From positions 310,001 through 374,000 of the forward strand of contig JARVKI010000029.1 of the NCBI GenBank assembly GCA_036674765.1: a DNA stretch of 64,000 bases. Reading direction: 5' to 3'. Below, piece after piece: positions 21,195 to 33,230 of the stretch; position 1 is the stretch's first letter; each line of letters opens with the position of its first letter. The stretch is from Seiridium cupressi (taxonomy: Eukaryota; Ascomycota; Sordariomycetes; Amphisphaeriales; Sporocadaceae). The position numbers were made by a program, and so were the translations under genes. The notes under the pieces were generated by a model, which did no database searches, was not told the DNA's origin, and worked only from the letters and a program-made list of their open reading frames with translations.

Positions 21195-22302
21195 CTAGCA
21201 CTGTGTGCTCATCACGTTATGATGATGATCGAATGCAATCGCCATTCCCTTCAAATGTGATGCGGCAGCAAAAAGGATCAACACATGAAAAAGCTGATGC
21301 GAACTGCCCCAGATGTCAAAAGTGCCTGGAGCACTCCTTTCTGGCCATCGTACCTGAAACTTTGTTAGCATATCCATTAACAGGATATTCGAGTATATGT
21401 GCTCCGCTTACAGCATATAAGAATGCCCCAAAAATGTAGAGGAATCCTTGGAATATCACCCAGCTTAGTCCCATTCGCTTCTCGAGGTCGTGGTATCCAT
21501 ATATTGCAATCCCTTGACAAACAGGCAGTACACCCGAAACTCCCAGTCCGACGAACATCATGGCCCTATATGGTCTCCATTTCGGTGTACGGAAACGTTC
21601 AACCCAGCTAACAATGCCGCAGCCCAAGCCAAGGAGGCAGATCTATGCACTCGTCAGCCCATGGCGATCTCCTAAACTTTATGTTTACTTCTAAATGATC
21701 AGACAGTTGCTTACCCCATATAAGTAGAACACCATCAATCGAGGCTCACAGAACAACCCGTAATATAGGGCCGGCACATAACTGCCCACAATGAGCGCCA
21801 CGATACCCGAGTAATCCAGCTTGTTTCCCCATTTAGCTACTCCACGGCTGTGATTACACAACATGTGGAACGTGGCACTCATGCCCAGGCATGCGGCCGC
21901 GCCGCCGAAGAAGCACGAGAAGACCAGGACATCGCTAGTACTCGCGGTCGGGTAACGTGGTGCAATAGTGTGGTACAGGAAGAGTCCAACCAGTGGGAAT
22001 ACTAAGCTCCCCAGCAGATGCGTCCAGATGTTGACAGACTCGTTGTGCAGCCAAAAGAGTGACTTGATCGATCCCAGGTACGAGTTTGAGACGCTCCTGT
22101 ATCCGGACAAGATGTAGACGTTGTCTCGCCGCCAGCTGGGCAAATCGTCCCAGAGCAATAGAAGGGCGTGTTCGACTTTGCCCTCGAGCTCTTTCGCCTT
22201 GGTGATCACGGCGTCTGTGGCGGAGCTGGACGGGCGGCGTTGCCGCAGTCCTGAGGTCTCATGCCGCTCCGAGTTGGGGTCGGGGCTAATCCCGGTGGCC
22301 AT
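21195..22302 (-). CDS. PAQR/ADIPOR-family receptor (haemolysin III-like)
   Basis: Exons 22302-21715, 21642-21412 and 21353-21195 encode 325 residues. Introns are 72 and 58 bp, both with GTAAGC donors. The ATG at 22302 is preferred over upstream in-frame ones because the conserved cytosolic lead (DDLPSWRRDNVYILSGYR) follows at a normal distance. Family hallmarks: LFWLHNESVNIWTH before the first membrane segment; the zinc ligands SATFH (His146), Asp163 in KLDYSG, and HQLFH (His292/His296); and seven hydrophobic segments. PAQR proteins include human adiponectin receptors and yeast Izh1-4; the zinc site is linked to ceramidase-like activity, and Izh proteins affect sterol and metal homeostasis. 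Expected location is plasma or ER membrane with the N-terminus in the cytosol. The specific paralogue cannot be named. Confidence 0.94.
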
Positions 22303-22930
22303 TTGTACCGTTATGTGACGGGTAAAAGTTTGATGACAATTTGCGACCAGAAACTGAATCGAGTAGATGTAGAAACAGAGGTACAGGACCGTTTCTATAT
22401 TGCCCAAATCTAAGTCGTGCCACGGGACGGCCCACTTTAGTATGGCAATTGGTCCTGGTTTGTAAATTGTTGGGATTCTGAAGTTCTCTTTCGCACATGC
22501 AAGAAAGATCCTCAACGCATCTCCATCCGCCGAGGCACATGATATACGCCCCATTCCAACGTCAGGCATCATTTATAACTTCTATGGACTTTGTTCTGCT
22601 CTTTATATCGAGAGTGGCTTTGATCTTATGGTCATCCGGTTTTACGAGTCTACTCCGCAATCAGACCGGCACTGTTATAAGGTTCATCGGTCAGGGTTGC
22701 ACTTGTAAGCATGCACGTCGAACGCTTCCCCAGGCATAAGAAATCTTGCTACACTAAGCAAGCAGGCAAGCATATAGCCAGTGCGTATGTCGAGCATCAT
22801 TCATTATATCGTATTGCGTCTAGCCGTCTCGCATAAGGTATTCCCAGTCTTCAACAAACTACGACGCTTCTACTCCGGTCCTGATATATGCGCGTGACAT
22901 CCTGCAGTCGAAAGCGAAGCATATTTTGGT
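22303..22930. other. Intergenic region
   Basis: About 630 bp holding the 5' flank of the PAQR gene and the 3' flank of TMA7. An open frame continues upstream of the PAQR start but lacks family similarity and is treated as leader. Confidence 0.5.
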
Positions 22931-23271
22931 CTATTTCTTGCCGCTCTTCTTGATTCCCTGGGTACCGGTGTTCAAAGGGCCCTTTCCTCCGGCCTTGGCA
23001 GCCATTTCCTTGCGTGCCTTTTCCTCTGTCGAGTGTTAGCGCTTCTTGCAAGAGCAAGATTTGCAGCCGGGCACTGTCATACCGGCTCTCTTCTTCTCCA
23101 TGTAGGCCATGTCGTCTTCATCGAGGTCTTTGTTGGCCTTCTTGGCGGCCTTCAAGGGCTTGACCTTTCCGCCTGCGTTGGGTGCAAATCTCAGTCGCCG
23201 TCTTGTCGCAGAAGTTTGGCGGGGCAAATGTGGGCAGTTTGTAGCCTACCTTCTCTGTTTTGGCCACCCAT
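22931..23271 (-). CDS. TMA7: Translation machinery-associated protein 7
   Basis: A 68-residue protein assembled from three exons, 23271-23250 (only 22 bp), 23172-23083 and 23025-22931; introns are 77 and 57 bp. The join gives the family signature from end to end: MGGQNREGGKVKPLKAAKK, then DLDEDDMAYMEKKRA and the C-terminal GGKGPLNTGTQGIKKSGKK. TMA7 is a small basic protein that co-purifies with ribosomes in yeast, and its loss alters translation. Length matches the family (about 64-70). The short first exon makes this gene easy to miss. It is divergently transcribed from the Prp4 kinase gene. Confidence 0.97.
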
Positions 23272-23921
23272 TTTGTGAACCTGATCACAGTCTGTCGGGA
23301 TATTGATGATGGTCTCTTGTAAGGAGAGACGAGGGATCAGGGTGTCGACTGAGTAATAAGTAATCGTAAATAAAAGTCAGACCAGAAATCCAGGGTCTCG
23401 AAGGGTCGGCTAGAGGGGCGGTCGCGACCGCGGGGCAGTGCGTCTCAGTGGCGCGCAGTTGCCAAAGCCAGTATCCGGGGGGCGTAAAATCCGGAGAAAT
23501 TCCGTCGCGACCCACCACAATCGATAGTGGGCAGCAGCCTGATCAAGGACAAAGGGTGCAAGGCTCGTCGTCCCTCCAGCCTCATCATCGCATCGGCTTC
23601 CTTGTACGCCAGCACACATCAGCAAAGACATTGCCGAATCCATTTCGATCTCGCCGACAGCACCAACAAGTCCATTTGGACACTCGTGGTCGCTGCATCT
23701 CGTTCTCGATACTTGTTTCACACGACCACCTCGTCGCGCAGCCTGCAAGACACGCCGTGATGCGTGATAGATGAGGAGAAACATCCCGGTTCGACACATT
23801 TTCTACGCTTGCATTTCTCATTGACCTCATCGCTGACACTGTTGTTCCAAACCAAAGCCAGGGATAGCCTTTGCCTTAGGTCTTTCTTGGTGGTCAAACA
23901 TCAAACTATCAGAGCGCAAAC
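23272..23921. promoter_or_regulatory. Bidirectional promoter region TMA7 / Prp4 kinase
   Basis: A 650-bp interval separates the start codons of two divergent, probably constitutive genes. The half next to Prp4 is rich in C and T, as is usual near fungal transcription starts. No specific binding site was assigned. Confidence 0.55.
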
Positions 23922-26900
23922 ATGGCCTCTCCAGCCAGCTCTGATGAGGGCGAAATCATAGAAACTGGGGTTGGTGCTGGAGATTCGAAGGCAACTCCAC
24001 TGCCTCAGATTAATGGAAATGGTGTTGACCGTCCGGACAGAAATCGAGTCAGATATTCGAAATCAAAATCCCCCGAGTATGAGGCTGGGTCGAGATACAG
24101 CCAGAACTCCTCCTCCCGACGAAGTCGCTCTCCTAGGGGCTTCAAGCGCTCGCGCAATGACAACGACTATTCTCGTGGCGGTCGGTTGAATGGGGATCCG
24201 CGTCAATTCCGAGTACACTACGAAGATGCCCGCGATTCGCGCCGCTCCCACTATTCTTATGACGATGACGACAGGCCGCCATCTCGATCGTCTACTTCGG
24301 GCTTTCGCTACGATGAGAGAGACCGAGCCAGGGACTATGATAGGTCGCGCGATCACAGCCGCGAACGCGACCGTGACGAATATCCGGACAAACGAGCAAG
24401 AAACCGCACGAGGTCGCCGTACCGTCCTTCCCAGAATGGCAGAGATCGAGGCGATCGAGGCAGACGAGATGCTGATCGGCCGAAACGCACCTCCGAAAGA
24501 GATCGAGAAACGTATAGCAAAAATAACCGTCAGGACAATCTCAGGCATGATGCCAGGCAGGCTACCTTGGTAGAGAGAAATGGTGCTTCCAGATATGATA
24601 CTAAGTCTACTAAGGCGAACTCGGGTGTGCCAGCTACAGACAGCGTATCCGAGCAAAGCTCGAACTACGATCAGGATGTTCCAGAAGAGCAGCCCATTGA
24701 CGAAGCCGCTGAAATCGAGCGCCGGAAACGACGCCGCGAAGAGCTCTTGGCTAAGACCCGTGGTCCTGCCCCAATGCTCGTCCAGGCACTACAGGGTGCC
24801 GAAAAAGCTGCCTTGGCCTCGCCAGCTCACACACAACAAAGCACACCTCTAGCGACCGAGGCCAATACCCCACGCTCCAGTAGGTCGATTTCTGGCTCTA
24901 CTGGTCCAAACGAGGCTAATAGCAGAGTAGCGGTATCATCTCCATCCTCTCCAACTCGAGGGATGCAAGAGGGCATGTCTCCAGCCGCACTTGACATCAC
25001 TAACGACCAGGATCTTATCAATACTCATGGACAGTTACGAGATGGCGACGACGATGACGACGGCCCATCTGCAGCAGACTATGATCCTACAGCTGATATG
25101 AGAGAAGACGAGAAGCGCGATGAGCTTCGCCATGGTCAAATTGGTCCCCATGGAGACATTCTTCCTTCTGACCAGAAAGCAGAGATTGCTCCCAAGGAAG
25201 AGCCGCAGCCCAACAAGTCGACAGAAGAAGATGATGATTTTGACATGTTTGCTGAAGATTTCGACGAGGATAAATTCGCTGCGCCAAAAGCCATTGTTCA
25301 ACCTGAAGCCATAGCAGATGATGGTCAAGTTCCTGGAGGCCTCGCTCAACCAGTCGCCGGTGGTATCCTCGATGGCGACGACAAGGACGGCTATTACAAG
25401 ATCCGGATTGGTGAAATCATGAACGGCCGCTATCAAGTTCAAGCGACCTTGGGCAAGGGTATGTTCTCGGGAGTTGCTCGTGCTGTGGATATCACAACCA
25501 AGCAATTAGTCGCCATCAAGATGATGCGTAACAACGATGCACTCAGGAAGGGCGGGTTCACGGAGATTGCTATCTTGCAAAAGTTAAACGACTCGGATCC
25601 GGAGAATCGCAAGCACATCGTAAAGTTTGAACGACATTTCGAACACAAGGGTCATCTCTGCCTCGCCTTTGAGAATCTAAGTTTGAACTTGCGAGAGGTA
25701 TTGAAAAAGTTTGGCAACAATGTTGGCATTAACCTCAGCGCAACTCGATCGTATGCTCATCAGATGTTTGTGGCACTGGCTCACATGCGGAAATGCACCA
25801 TCATACATGCAGATATCAAGCCCGACAATATACTGGTAAGCCGAGGATCCATAAAGTGTGCAATCATCTTACTAATATTATTCAGGTCAACGAGGCTCGC
25901 AATATCCTCAAGATTTGTGACTTGGGTACGGCTATTGACAAGTCAGATGCCGCGACCGCGCACAACGAGATCACGCCTTACCTCGTCAGTCGTTTCTATC
26001 GAGCGCCCGAGATCATCCTGGGTCTACCGTACGACTACGCCGTCGATATGTGGTCCATCGGTTGCACTCTGTATGAGTTGTATACGGGGAAGATCCTCTT
26101 CACGGGCGACAGCAACAACCAGATGCTCAAAACAATCATGGAGATCCGCGGCAAGTTCAGCACGAAATTGTATAAGCGTGGTCAACTCTGGCAAATGCAT
26201 TTCGATGACATGGGTAACTTCATCAGCGTCGAAAGAGACAAAATGCTTGACAAGGTATGTCGATATTCCTCTTCTGTCTGATTATTCATTGAAGGATAAT
26301 CTCTTCGTCGCCTTTGCCTCAACCCCAAACTCCATTGAATACCCCACTGTGCTTTGTGCTTTGTGCTTTGGCGAATCACCTTCCGTCGCTATTTTCGGAT
26401 AGGAGCAGTGGCTTATAATAGGAATCCATGCTGCTGTAAGCGCTGAGGTGCGGCCACGACCCGAGTGGGTCCGATCCACCACATCGACGGCGTGCTATCG
26501 GGAACTTGTGCTGAACACCTTCCGCTGCGACTGCAACCGATGAAACGGCCAAATCTGGGGTCAGCACTTGGATGGCCGGACAGCTTGCATATCCCCCAGC
26601 CAAACAACCACCGGCCAATGATGGCGACTAGCATTTCACCAATCGCTTGTTCCAAGGCTAAAATCCAGCCCATTGATAGCCTCTCTTGCGTTTGGCTAGT
26701 GGCTTGACATGTAGAACTCCTTCATTGCCCGAGGCTCTGTGAATCACTCGCTCTCTCACACTACATATCTATAATTAAAATGCCGTTACTGACTAATGCT
26801 TCGCGCAGACGAACATCAGAACCTTGGCAATTGTCAAACCGACCCGAGATCTGCGGGCTCGCCTCACAGCTGCGTCTGGCGGCATGAACGATGCGGAGAC

Positions 26901-27021
26901 TAGGGATCTGAATCACTTCACTGATCTGCTAGAGCGTTGTTTGGCGCTGAACCCGGACAAGAGGATCACCCCATCCGAGGCGCTCAAGCATCCCTTCTTC
27001 CTGAGGGCGTTTAGTAGATAG
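23922..27021 (+). CDS. prp4: Prp4-type pre-mRNA splicing protein kinase
   Basis: Exons 23922-25835, 25886-26254 and 26809-27021 join to 831 residues. The first half is RS/RD/RE-dipeptide rich and disordered, typical of splicing factors. The kinase domain runs from about residue 503: Gly loop LGKGMFSGV (510-518), AIK lysine 533, catalytic HADIKPDN (Asp631, with HAD in place of HRD), DLGTA (650-654, DLG for DFG), TPYLVSRFYRAPE activation segment, and a C-lobe ending KRITPSEALKHPFF. HAD, DLG and the TPYLVSRFYRAPE form are characteristic of Prp4/PRP4K, which phosphorylates Prp6 and Prp31 when the tri-snRNP joins the spliceosome. The second intron is 554 bp, about ten times the others. Expected nuclear. 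Confidence 0.95.
26255..26808 (+). other. Unusually long intron of the Prp4 kinase gene
   Basis: Donor GTATGT at 26255, branch-like CTGACTAAT near 26789-26797 and acceptor GCGCAG ending 26808 bracket 554 bp. Joining the flanking exons restores the C-lobe sequence without gap. It includes a threefold TGCTTTG repeat (26349-26370). Neither a nested open frame with a domain nor a clear C/D snoRNA box pair was found. Confidence 0.8.
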
Positions 27022-29410
27022 CATCACGGGGGCTTCTCTACATCAGAGGGGAGAAGGGGGTGAAAGTAGTGCTAAGCTGGCCATCGGAGCTACGTCCGAA
27101 TCGGATACAAGAACGATAGCATCATGATCCAATAGCATCCTTGATTGGGAGATCATGTCTACTCTACTAGAGTTGTATACAACTGAAGGATAGATAGTAC
27201 CATAAAATGGGTCGCATAAATTGTATTCGTCCTTGTCCTTGCCCGTATCAAACAATCGATCGCAGCTGCCTACTCGAGGCGGATGCAAATGATGAAACTA
27301 TTGTATTCTGAATATATCCGGTTATTCTGGCAAGTCTCATCACAGCATGCAAAGCGGCTGCTGGCGCAAACAATGTTGTCTCCAGGCTACGACCAACATG
27401 CCACCACGTGAAGGGGTTTGGCCTCAGTTCAACCTGGCAGCCGCAGCCTACGAAGCTCCTAACTACCTAGGTAGTGAATGGCATGTGAACGGCGCAGTAA
27501 TTCTCCGATCGAATTTTGGCAGAATCCCTCCCGAGACTACAAGCAGGATCACCATCGATGCGATCCCACACAGGATTCGATTGCCTGCCGGGTAGCCCCA
27601 ACCGGCAGGAAGGCGGGCAGGGCTCTATGATCCGACTGCATGGTTTGGTCCGACCTCAACCCGACGCCGCCAGATAAATGAGAGAAAACCTGCTCCTACT
27701 AGATCCTTTCATACCTCTGCATGCGTGAATAAATGCGTACCCTCGGTCCGCGGACTAGGATTCGGCTCCTTCTGGCTCTGGTAGATATAGTGGCGTAGCC
27801 GAGCCACACACGAACATAGTACCATACATGTGTTCCTTTGTGGGCCAGGGTAATTTGCAGTGGTGGAGTGAGCTGGCCCGTGGGGAGCGAGACGAGAGTT
27901 GCATTCATCTTTGGTACGGTGTCGAGTAGAGAATAGTTCTTTACCGCCATCACGTGGTCAGAGGATTCGTTTTCGAGGTTTTCCATCTCTCATGCTGTAG
28001 GATCTGCTACTCCAAAGCCATGGAACGACATGGTCCTGGATCAAGACAAGCACAACCGTGCCCATGTTGATCATAAGATTGATGAGATGTGGACATATGT
28101 TGGCGGTGCAACTATTAGGGCAGAGGAGTCATTACTCTGCCGTTACTGTAACCCACTATTACCATAATACGGCGTGTGATGATTCGTCGACCGACGGGGT
28201 CTGTCGTTCTCTCACCGAGCTTTGGTTTGTTCCTGGTTCTCAACTCACATGAACGTCGACAACCCTGCTGGTAGTCCAGATTTTGGAATATGTAATCTCT
28301 CCCACTGCCTCAATAGCCTCAATAGGGTATTTTTGTTGGACGCTGTTTCATATGCCTGTCCGAATATTGAGCCTGATGCGGATGACCCGTGGGCGGTAAC
28401 ACGCATGCATACGCCAGTAATCACGCCCTTGTCACATCACGAAGTGAGATTCTTGCCCATATCTTCTAGATCAACAAAACTCCTCGCTACGTTTACACAT
28501 TTGCTGTGTGGTCAGCAAGGCTGGCTTCTGTAGAACAAAGGATTTTCTGGCGAGGAAGATGGTCCCCAAGATCTACGCATGTCTGATCGCTCTCGGTGTA
28601 TTTACGACGGAATAGTTGTGGCGCTAATATTGAACATTTTAATAGACATAGGAATCCTCTGGCTCATATTGATGCGCCGTAGAAAGCCATTGCACACCCG
28701 CCCCAAGTACTCTTCTCGTCTCCTCATTTTAATGACTACATCAGGCTGCAAGTCATCCAATGCTGGCGCTGTTTGCGTCCGAGGAAGCACGACTAATGCG
28801 GCCATCCGTTGAGGTGTGTCTCGATGTTGTGCGTCCATAACCTGGGTGTCTTTGATGTTGTCCTTGTATTGACAGCCTATGGGGCGAGGCGGGGCGAGAC
28901 ACGGGTGTCAGTTAGGACAGCTGGGGTGTAGCGTGGTGTTTTGATATATCTCCGTGAGCTGTCTTGGTGGGCGAGGAATCTGAGACGCAAGGATACACTA
29001 AAATCATTGGTGCGTACTGCTATCAAGGCGCTATAGTTCATATGGGATGTGTTCAAGCACAGTGGCCTAGGAAAATCGCAACACTATCAAAGGTCTCAGC
29101 CGGGAGCAATAAACATACAGATCAGCTGGCCCGCCACGCGAACACAACTTGATCTAGAACAACCTCTAACGCCGTATCACGCAACAGCGGATTAGAAAAC
29201 ATGAAATAGGGCTGAGAAAAGGTAGATCGATCATCAGCTGGAGCCTAACCCATCACTCGAGCTCGATCAATGTCCTATTATTGTAGCCGCCCGGATTTTG
29301 CAGTCGATCCTCCCATCTTACTCCAGGTCCAGACCTAAGCTGGCACAACTTCTTCACAGGGATAACCCAGCTCCTACATGATGCAGTATTCTTTTCTTCC
29401 TCACATGGTA

Positions 29411-29559
29411 CAGTACATGGCAATAATTTTGTATCCCCGTCAAGTATCTTATTGAGATAACCGGTATAAAAGGTGGTATAGCTGCATACGCTTTACCGTG
29501 TTTGGTTGAAGTCCTCGATAAGAAACCTGACAAGGATACAAAATTATTGCCACCTACTG
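29411..29559. mobile_element. Tc1/mariner-type MITE
   Basis: A 149-bp element flanked on both sides by TA (29409-29410 and 29560-29561). Its ends are inverted repeats of about 45-50 bp: both begin CAGTA, then differ at two bases, then share a 19-bp block TGGCAATAATTTTGTATCC, with further imperfect matching inward. CAGT ends with TA target duplication are typical of Tc1/mariner (including pogo) elements. It is far too short to encode a transposase, so it is a non-autonomous copy. The transcript would fold into a long hairpin. Confidence 0.85.
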
Positions 29560-31426
29560 TAGGGTGGACGGTTGGGCAGACAGATGCGCCTCCGCGGGTA
29601 ATTACAGGCTGGGCTGGCTTGATATGATTTCTTTCCTTTTCTCGGTTCGTTGCCGGTAGAAAGACAATGTTGTGTGACCAGGTCACAGCGTCAAAAAGGA
29701 AGGGGGCTGTGCTGGTCAACCTGGGGGGGAGGCATCTGGCATGATGACCGAAGTTAGAAGTGCACAGTTATCGTGCAATTATCGTGTATTAACTTACACA
29801 CATATCGTCGATTGTGATCTGTAGTATATGATCCGCCAGGCTTTAGCCCCCAAGCGGGAGTTCAACTGTCGTGCGACATGCTCATGATCAGATGAAAGGC
29901 GGTGATTACACTTGGTTCGCTGTGGCCACAAGCTAGAGAACTGCCTGATATTCTAGATCATTATATCCTGCATGTGTTCATAGATCCTCCAAGCATGGCC
30001 CCCAGCGCGAAATCGAAGAGCACGACAGGCACCCGTACGGTATATGTCATATAGGTCGTGCAACTATATACCTACCCCCTTGACATGCTAGGCGCTGAGT
30101 CGTCCCGCGTCCGCACGAGTGCATTCTCCACCGCCTTGGTGGTTGTGCAGCAGCGAAAGCAAAAGTCACAGACACGTTATACGTTCCAGACCCAATGGAC
30201 AGGCCGGAGACCCGTGATCACCGCACTTGGCGTTTCGTTGGTTGAGGCTCAATATGAGAAATTGCCTCCTCGACCACAGGGAACTCCGACGTTGGTTACA
30301 GCCTTGAGCCGACATGTCAGAAAATGGGGACTGATCCTCATGCATTTCCCGGCTGCTCGGCGGCTACCCGTCCCACCCGGCGCCCCTTGTGCGAGGCTGC
30401 GGCCTTCCGACACTCAGCTGCGGGCTGCCGGTGGGGCGGGCGATATGTCAGATCTCGCACGCAGTCGCTGTGTAGAACTCATGGATGGTCACACGCTGGT
30501 GGATGTGTTGGTGGACGTTGGGCCTTACCATGACAGCGTCCAGATAGTATCACACCTGTGGCTAGTGCACAGGTACTGCACCACAGACTCAATTGGAAGA
30601 AGGGATCAGAGCCCTGGGAGAAAAGTCGGGCCTAACTGCATAGTAGTAGGCCGAGGCCATGGTACAAGGAGGACTTGTCATAGCCCAGAATCAACAGCTC
30701 GCGTCACTGAGTGGCCCTTTTCTTTAGGCGGCTGATGGTTACGCTGAACTGGCAAGCTGATCGTCACGATCGCGAAACATCTCAAGAAGAAGATGGATTT
30801 CGACTTGTCTCACGACTCTTACAAAAGAGCATAACGCTCTCGCCGGCCTCACGTTACAGCCGGATCGATCGGCGAATTCCTTCGTCCGATCTTCCCAGGC
30901 CAACGTAAGCCCCCCTGTGTTTGGCAGGCGGGCATGAACTAGTATAGTTGCCTACGAATCCTAAGCACTGATCTCAAGTGCTCACTGGACGCCTGTTCTC
31001 GCGGTGTAGATCTTGACGTGCCCTGATGTCGCTTTGCATTGCCGAGCTGGCACAGATATCGAAGGAGCCGTTCCAACGCTGGAGCCCATGCACAGGTAGC
31101 TAGCTGCCTTTCTGTTGGTTTGGTGTCCTCGGCATATCTGGCGAGTTCTTAGCGGAGGCATTCATCCGATTTCGAGTAGGCGATCACACATGCTTGGCAT
31201 GATATAGTAGAGTTGAAACACTATATTATGCGGCTATATGTAGAATCCATTTAGCGCAGATGTTATCTGACCGGGCCTGGCATAGGTATACTTAAAGACA
31301 CGCTATTGGAGACATTGATCCACCCCCCCCCTCTAGCAATACAAAGGAGTGGATTGACAAACGTCAGGGTGGTCCCCTTAGCATTCGCCTCAGCATTTAG
31401 TGTTTGCTTCGAAATAGAAAGACACA

Positions 31427-31446
31427 TTTTTTTTTTTTTTTTTTTT
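31427..31446. repeat. Poly-T tract
   Basis: Twenty consecutive T bases, flanked by AAAGACACA on the left and TGTGTCTT a few bases to the right, an inverted match that could form a stem around the tract. Confidence 0.9.
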
Positions 31447-33213
31447 GTCTGAACTCTGTGTCTTAGAGGCTGGAGGACGATCCCGTACGTGCATATCAAA
31501 CTTGACATCATCCTCGCGGCTGTGCTTCAGATTGATGACAAGGTGGGGGGTTTTTGTTCGGTGGGGGCTGAACTAAGAGGGAGTTTTGGGTACCAATGAT
31601 CGTCTGCGAAACAGTTGTAAGTTGCATCATGGCGAAGATCCTCAAGATAGGGACACGGGAACAGGAAAGTTGAGCAGAATTTAGGGTTGGTGTATGAGAC
31701 AATAGGGCGAATGAGCTTGTTGCATGAGTTTGACGCCTTCTTTTCGTATCGCTGCCCACATAATTTGCTTTGCTCAACGTTTGGACCCTGAACCCGCCGT
31801 GTCGTGGATTGCTGCGATACGATACGATGCCTCGGGGGGGAGGGGAGAACCTCATCTATGGGCACGTAATGTGATGCGCGCGCATCGTATCTGATAGCCA
31901 CCCCCTACTAGCCCTGGCGGCCAAGCTGTCCTAGACTCTGAGGGAAAGGTCCGAAGGCCTGCCTACTGAGAGATCGACTTGTTTCCTCGAAACACTCGAG
32001 TGTTTCCGACAGAACGGCTCCAACTCTGTTCACTGGCGCCCTTTTTGGGGCCGGGGCGGGTAGGCTAAGCCGCCTTGGGATCTAGCATCACTGGGGTAGG
32101 GCGAACGCTTGTCTTCTGGGCCCCATCAACGGTTACCGTCACGGGTATCGTTGCTCTCGTTTGACTCGTTGTGTGCAGGATGCTGACATCAACCAGCATG
32201 AGGAGATATAGTTGGTATACACCACAACAGCCACGAGCACGATCATGCGCTCTCTCCCCAGTTTCTGTGTTCAGGATAGCAAGCCGGCCGTAGGATGCTA
32301 TCCCTTAGTTCATTCGTGCTGTTCGGTCACGATCTTCGCTTATCCCGTAGGAAGAGGAAGGCGGGGAAAGGGCGGCCAATAAGGATGCGCCTGCGAAAGC
32401 CGATCTCCTTTGGGTTCACGTTGGGATTCGTTCAACGCATGGATCCCAAGGATTCGTCATGACCACGAGAGCTTGGCTTTCCACTAAGCAAACAAAATCC
32501 GAGATCTGGGATATCGCATGTCTGACAAACTTGGTCTGCGGTGCTCCCAGTGAGACCTGCAGCGGACATTTTGCCTCGATTACGGCATGCTGACATCCGA
32601 AGCAATCTATCTGTAGAGCAATCGTGCTGGGGCCCGATAGTGCCCTTCCATGGGGTTTTCAGATATAGGTTTTGTTTGAGACAAGGGGTACTGAAAAGCT
32701 TGGGTCGAAAGTCTACCACTACGGTCCACGCCCGAGGCTGACGATGCAAGGGATTCCAACCTTGTCTGTCAAGGGCCTGAAAAGAAAAACCAACCAAGCA
32801 AGCCCATGCACGCCCCGAAGAGAGGGAAGCGAGGGATGGATCAGATCACGTTTCTCATATCTTGTCTCGGGAGCTATCTAACGACGACTAACCATGCCAT
32901 GTGCTCAAGCTTTCTCTCATGTCTCAGGTGTACACCAGCATTGGAAATCTCGATATTGGGCGGGTCCGAAAGGTAAAAAAAAAAAATATCGTAGTTGCGG
33001 GCAGTATCTGAGATAGGTTCTAATGTTACGGGTTTGGGTGGGTGTGACCTATGTCTTGCATATCGCGATAGGAAAAAAGTTGGCAGCGCGGCCAATATAC
33101 AAATCAGTGCTGAACTAGACAACCAATCAATTTCAAAGCACAGCCGGATATCCCTCATCAGGGAAGCTCTCGCAGTGCGAAGTAGATAGTATTGCAGCCC
33201 CCAATACCACCTG

Positions 33214-33230
33214 GTGGTATACTAGTCGAT
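33214..33230. repeat. 17-bp palindrome
   Basis: ATACCACC-T-GGTGGTAT is a perfect inverted repeat with a one-base centre, in the middle of the gene desert. It could be a dimeric protein-binding site; chance cannot be excluded. Confidence 0.5.

Noticed and set aside
26255..26808. C/D box snoRNA inside the long Prp4 intron
   Set aside because: A C-box-like ATGATGG is present near 26619, but no D box lies at a usual distance and no terminal stem is visible.
30058..30735. 225-codon open frame in the gene desert
   Set aside because: Composition is random-looking, no domain, no signal peptide, no splice-linked continuation; such lengths are expected by chance in GC-balanced DNA.
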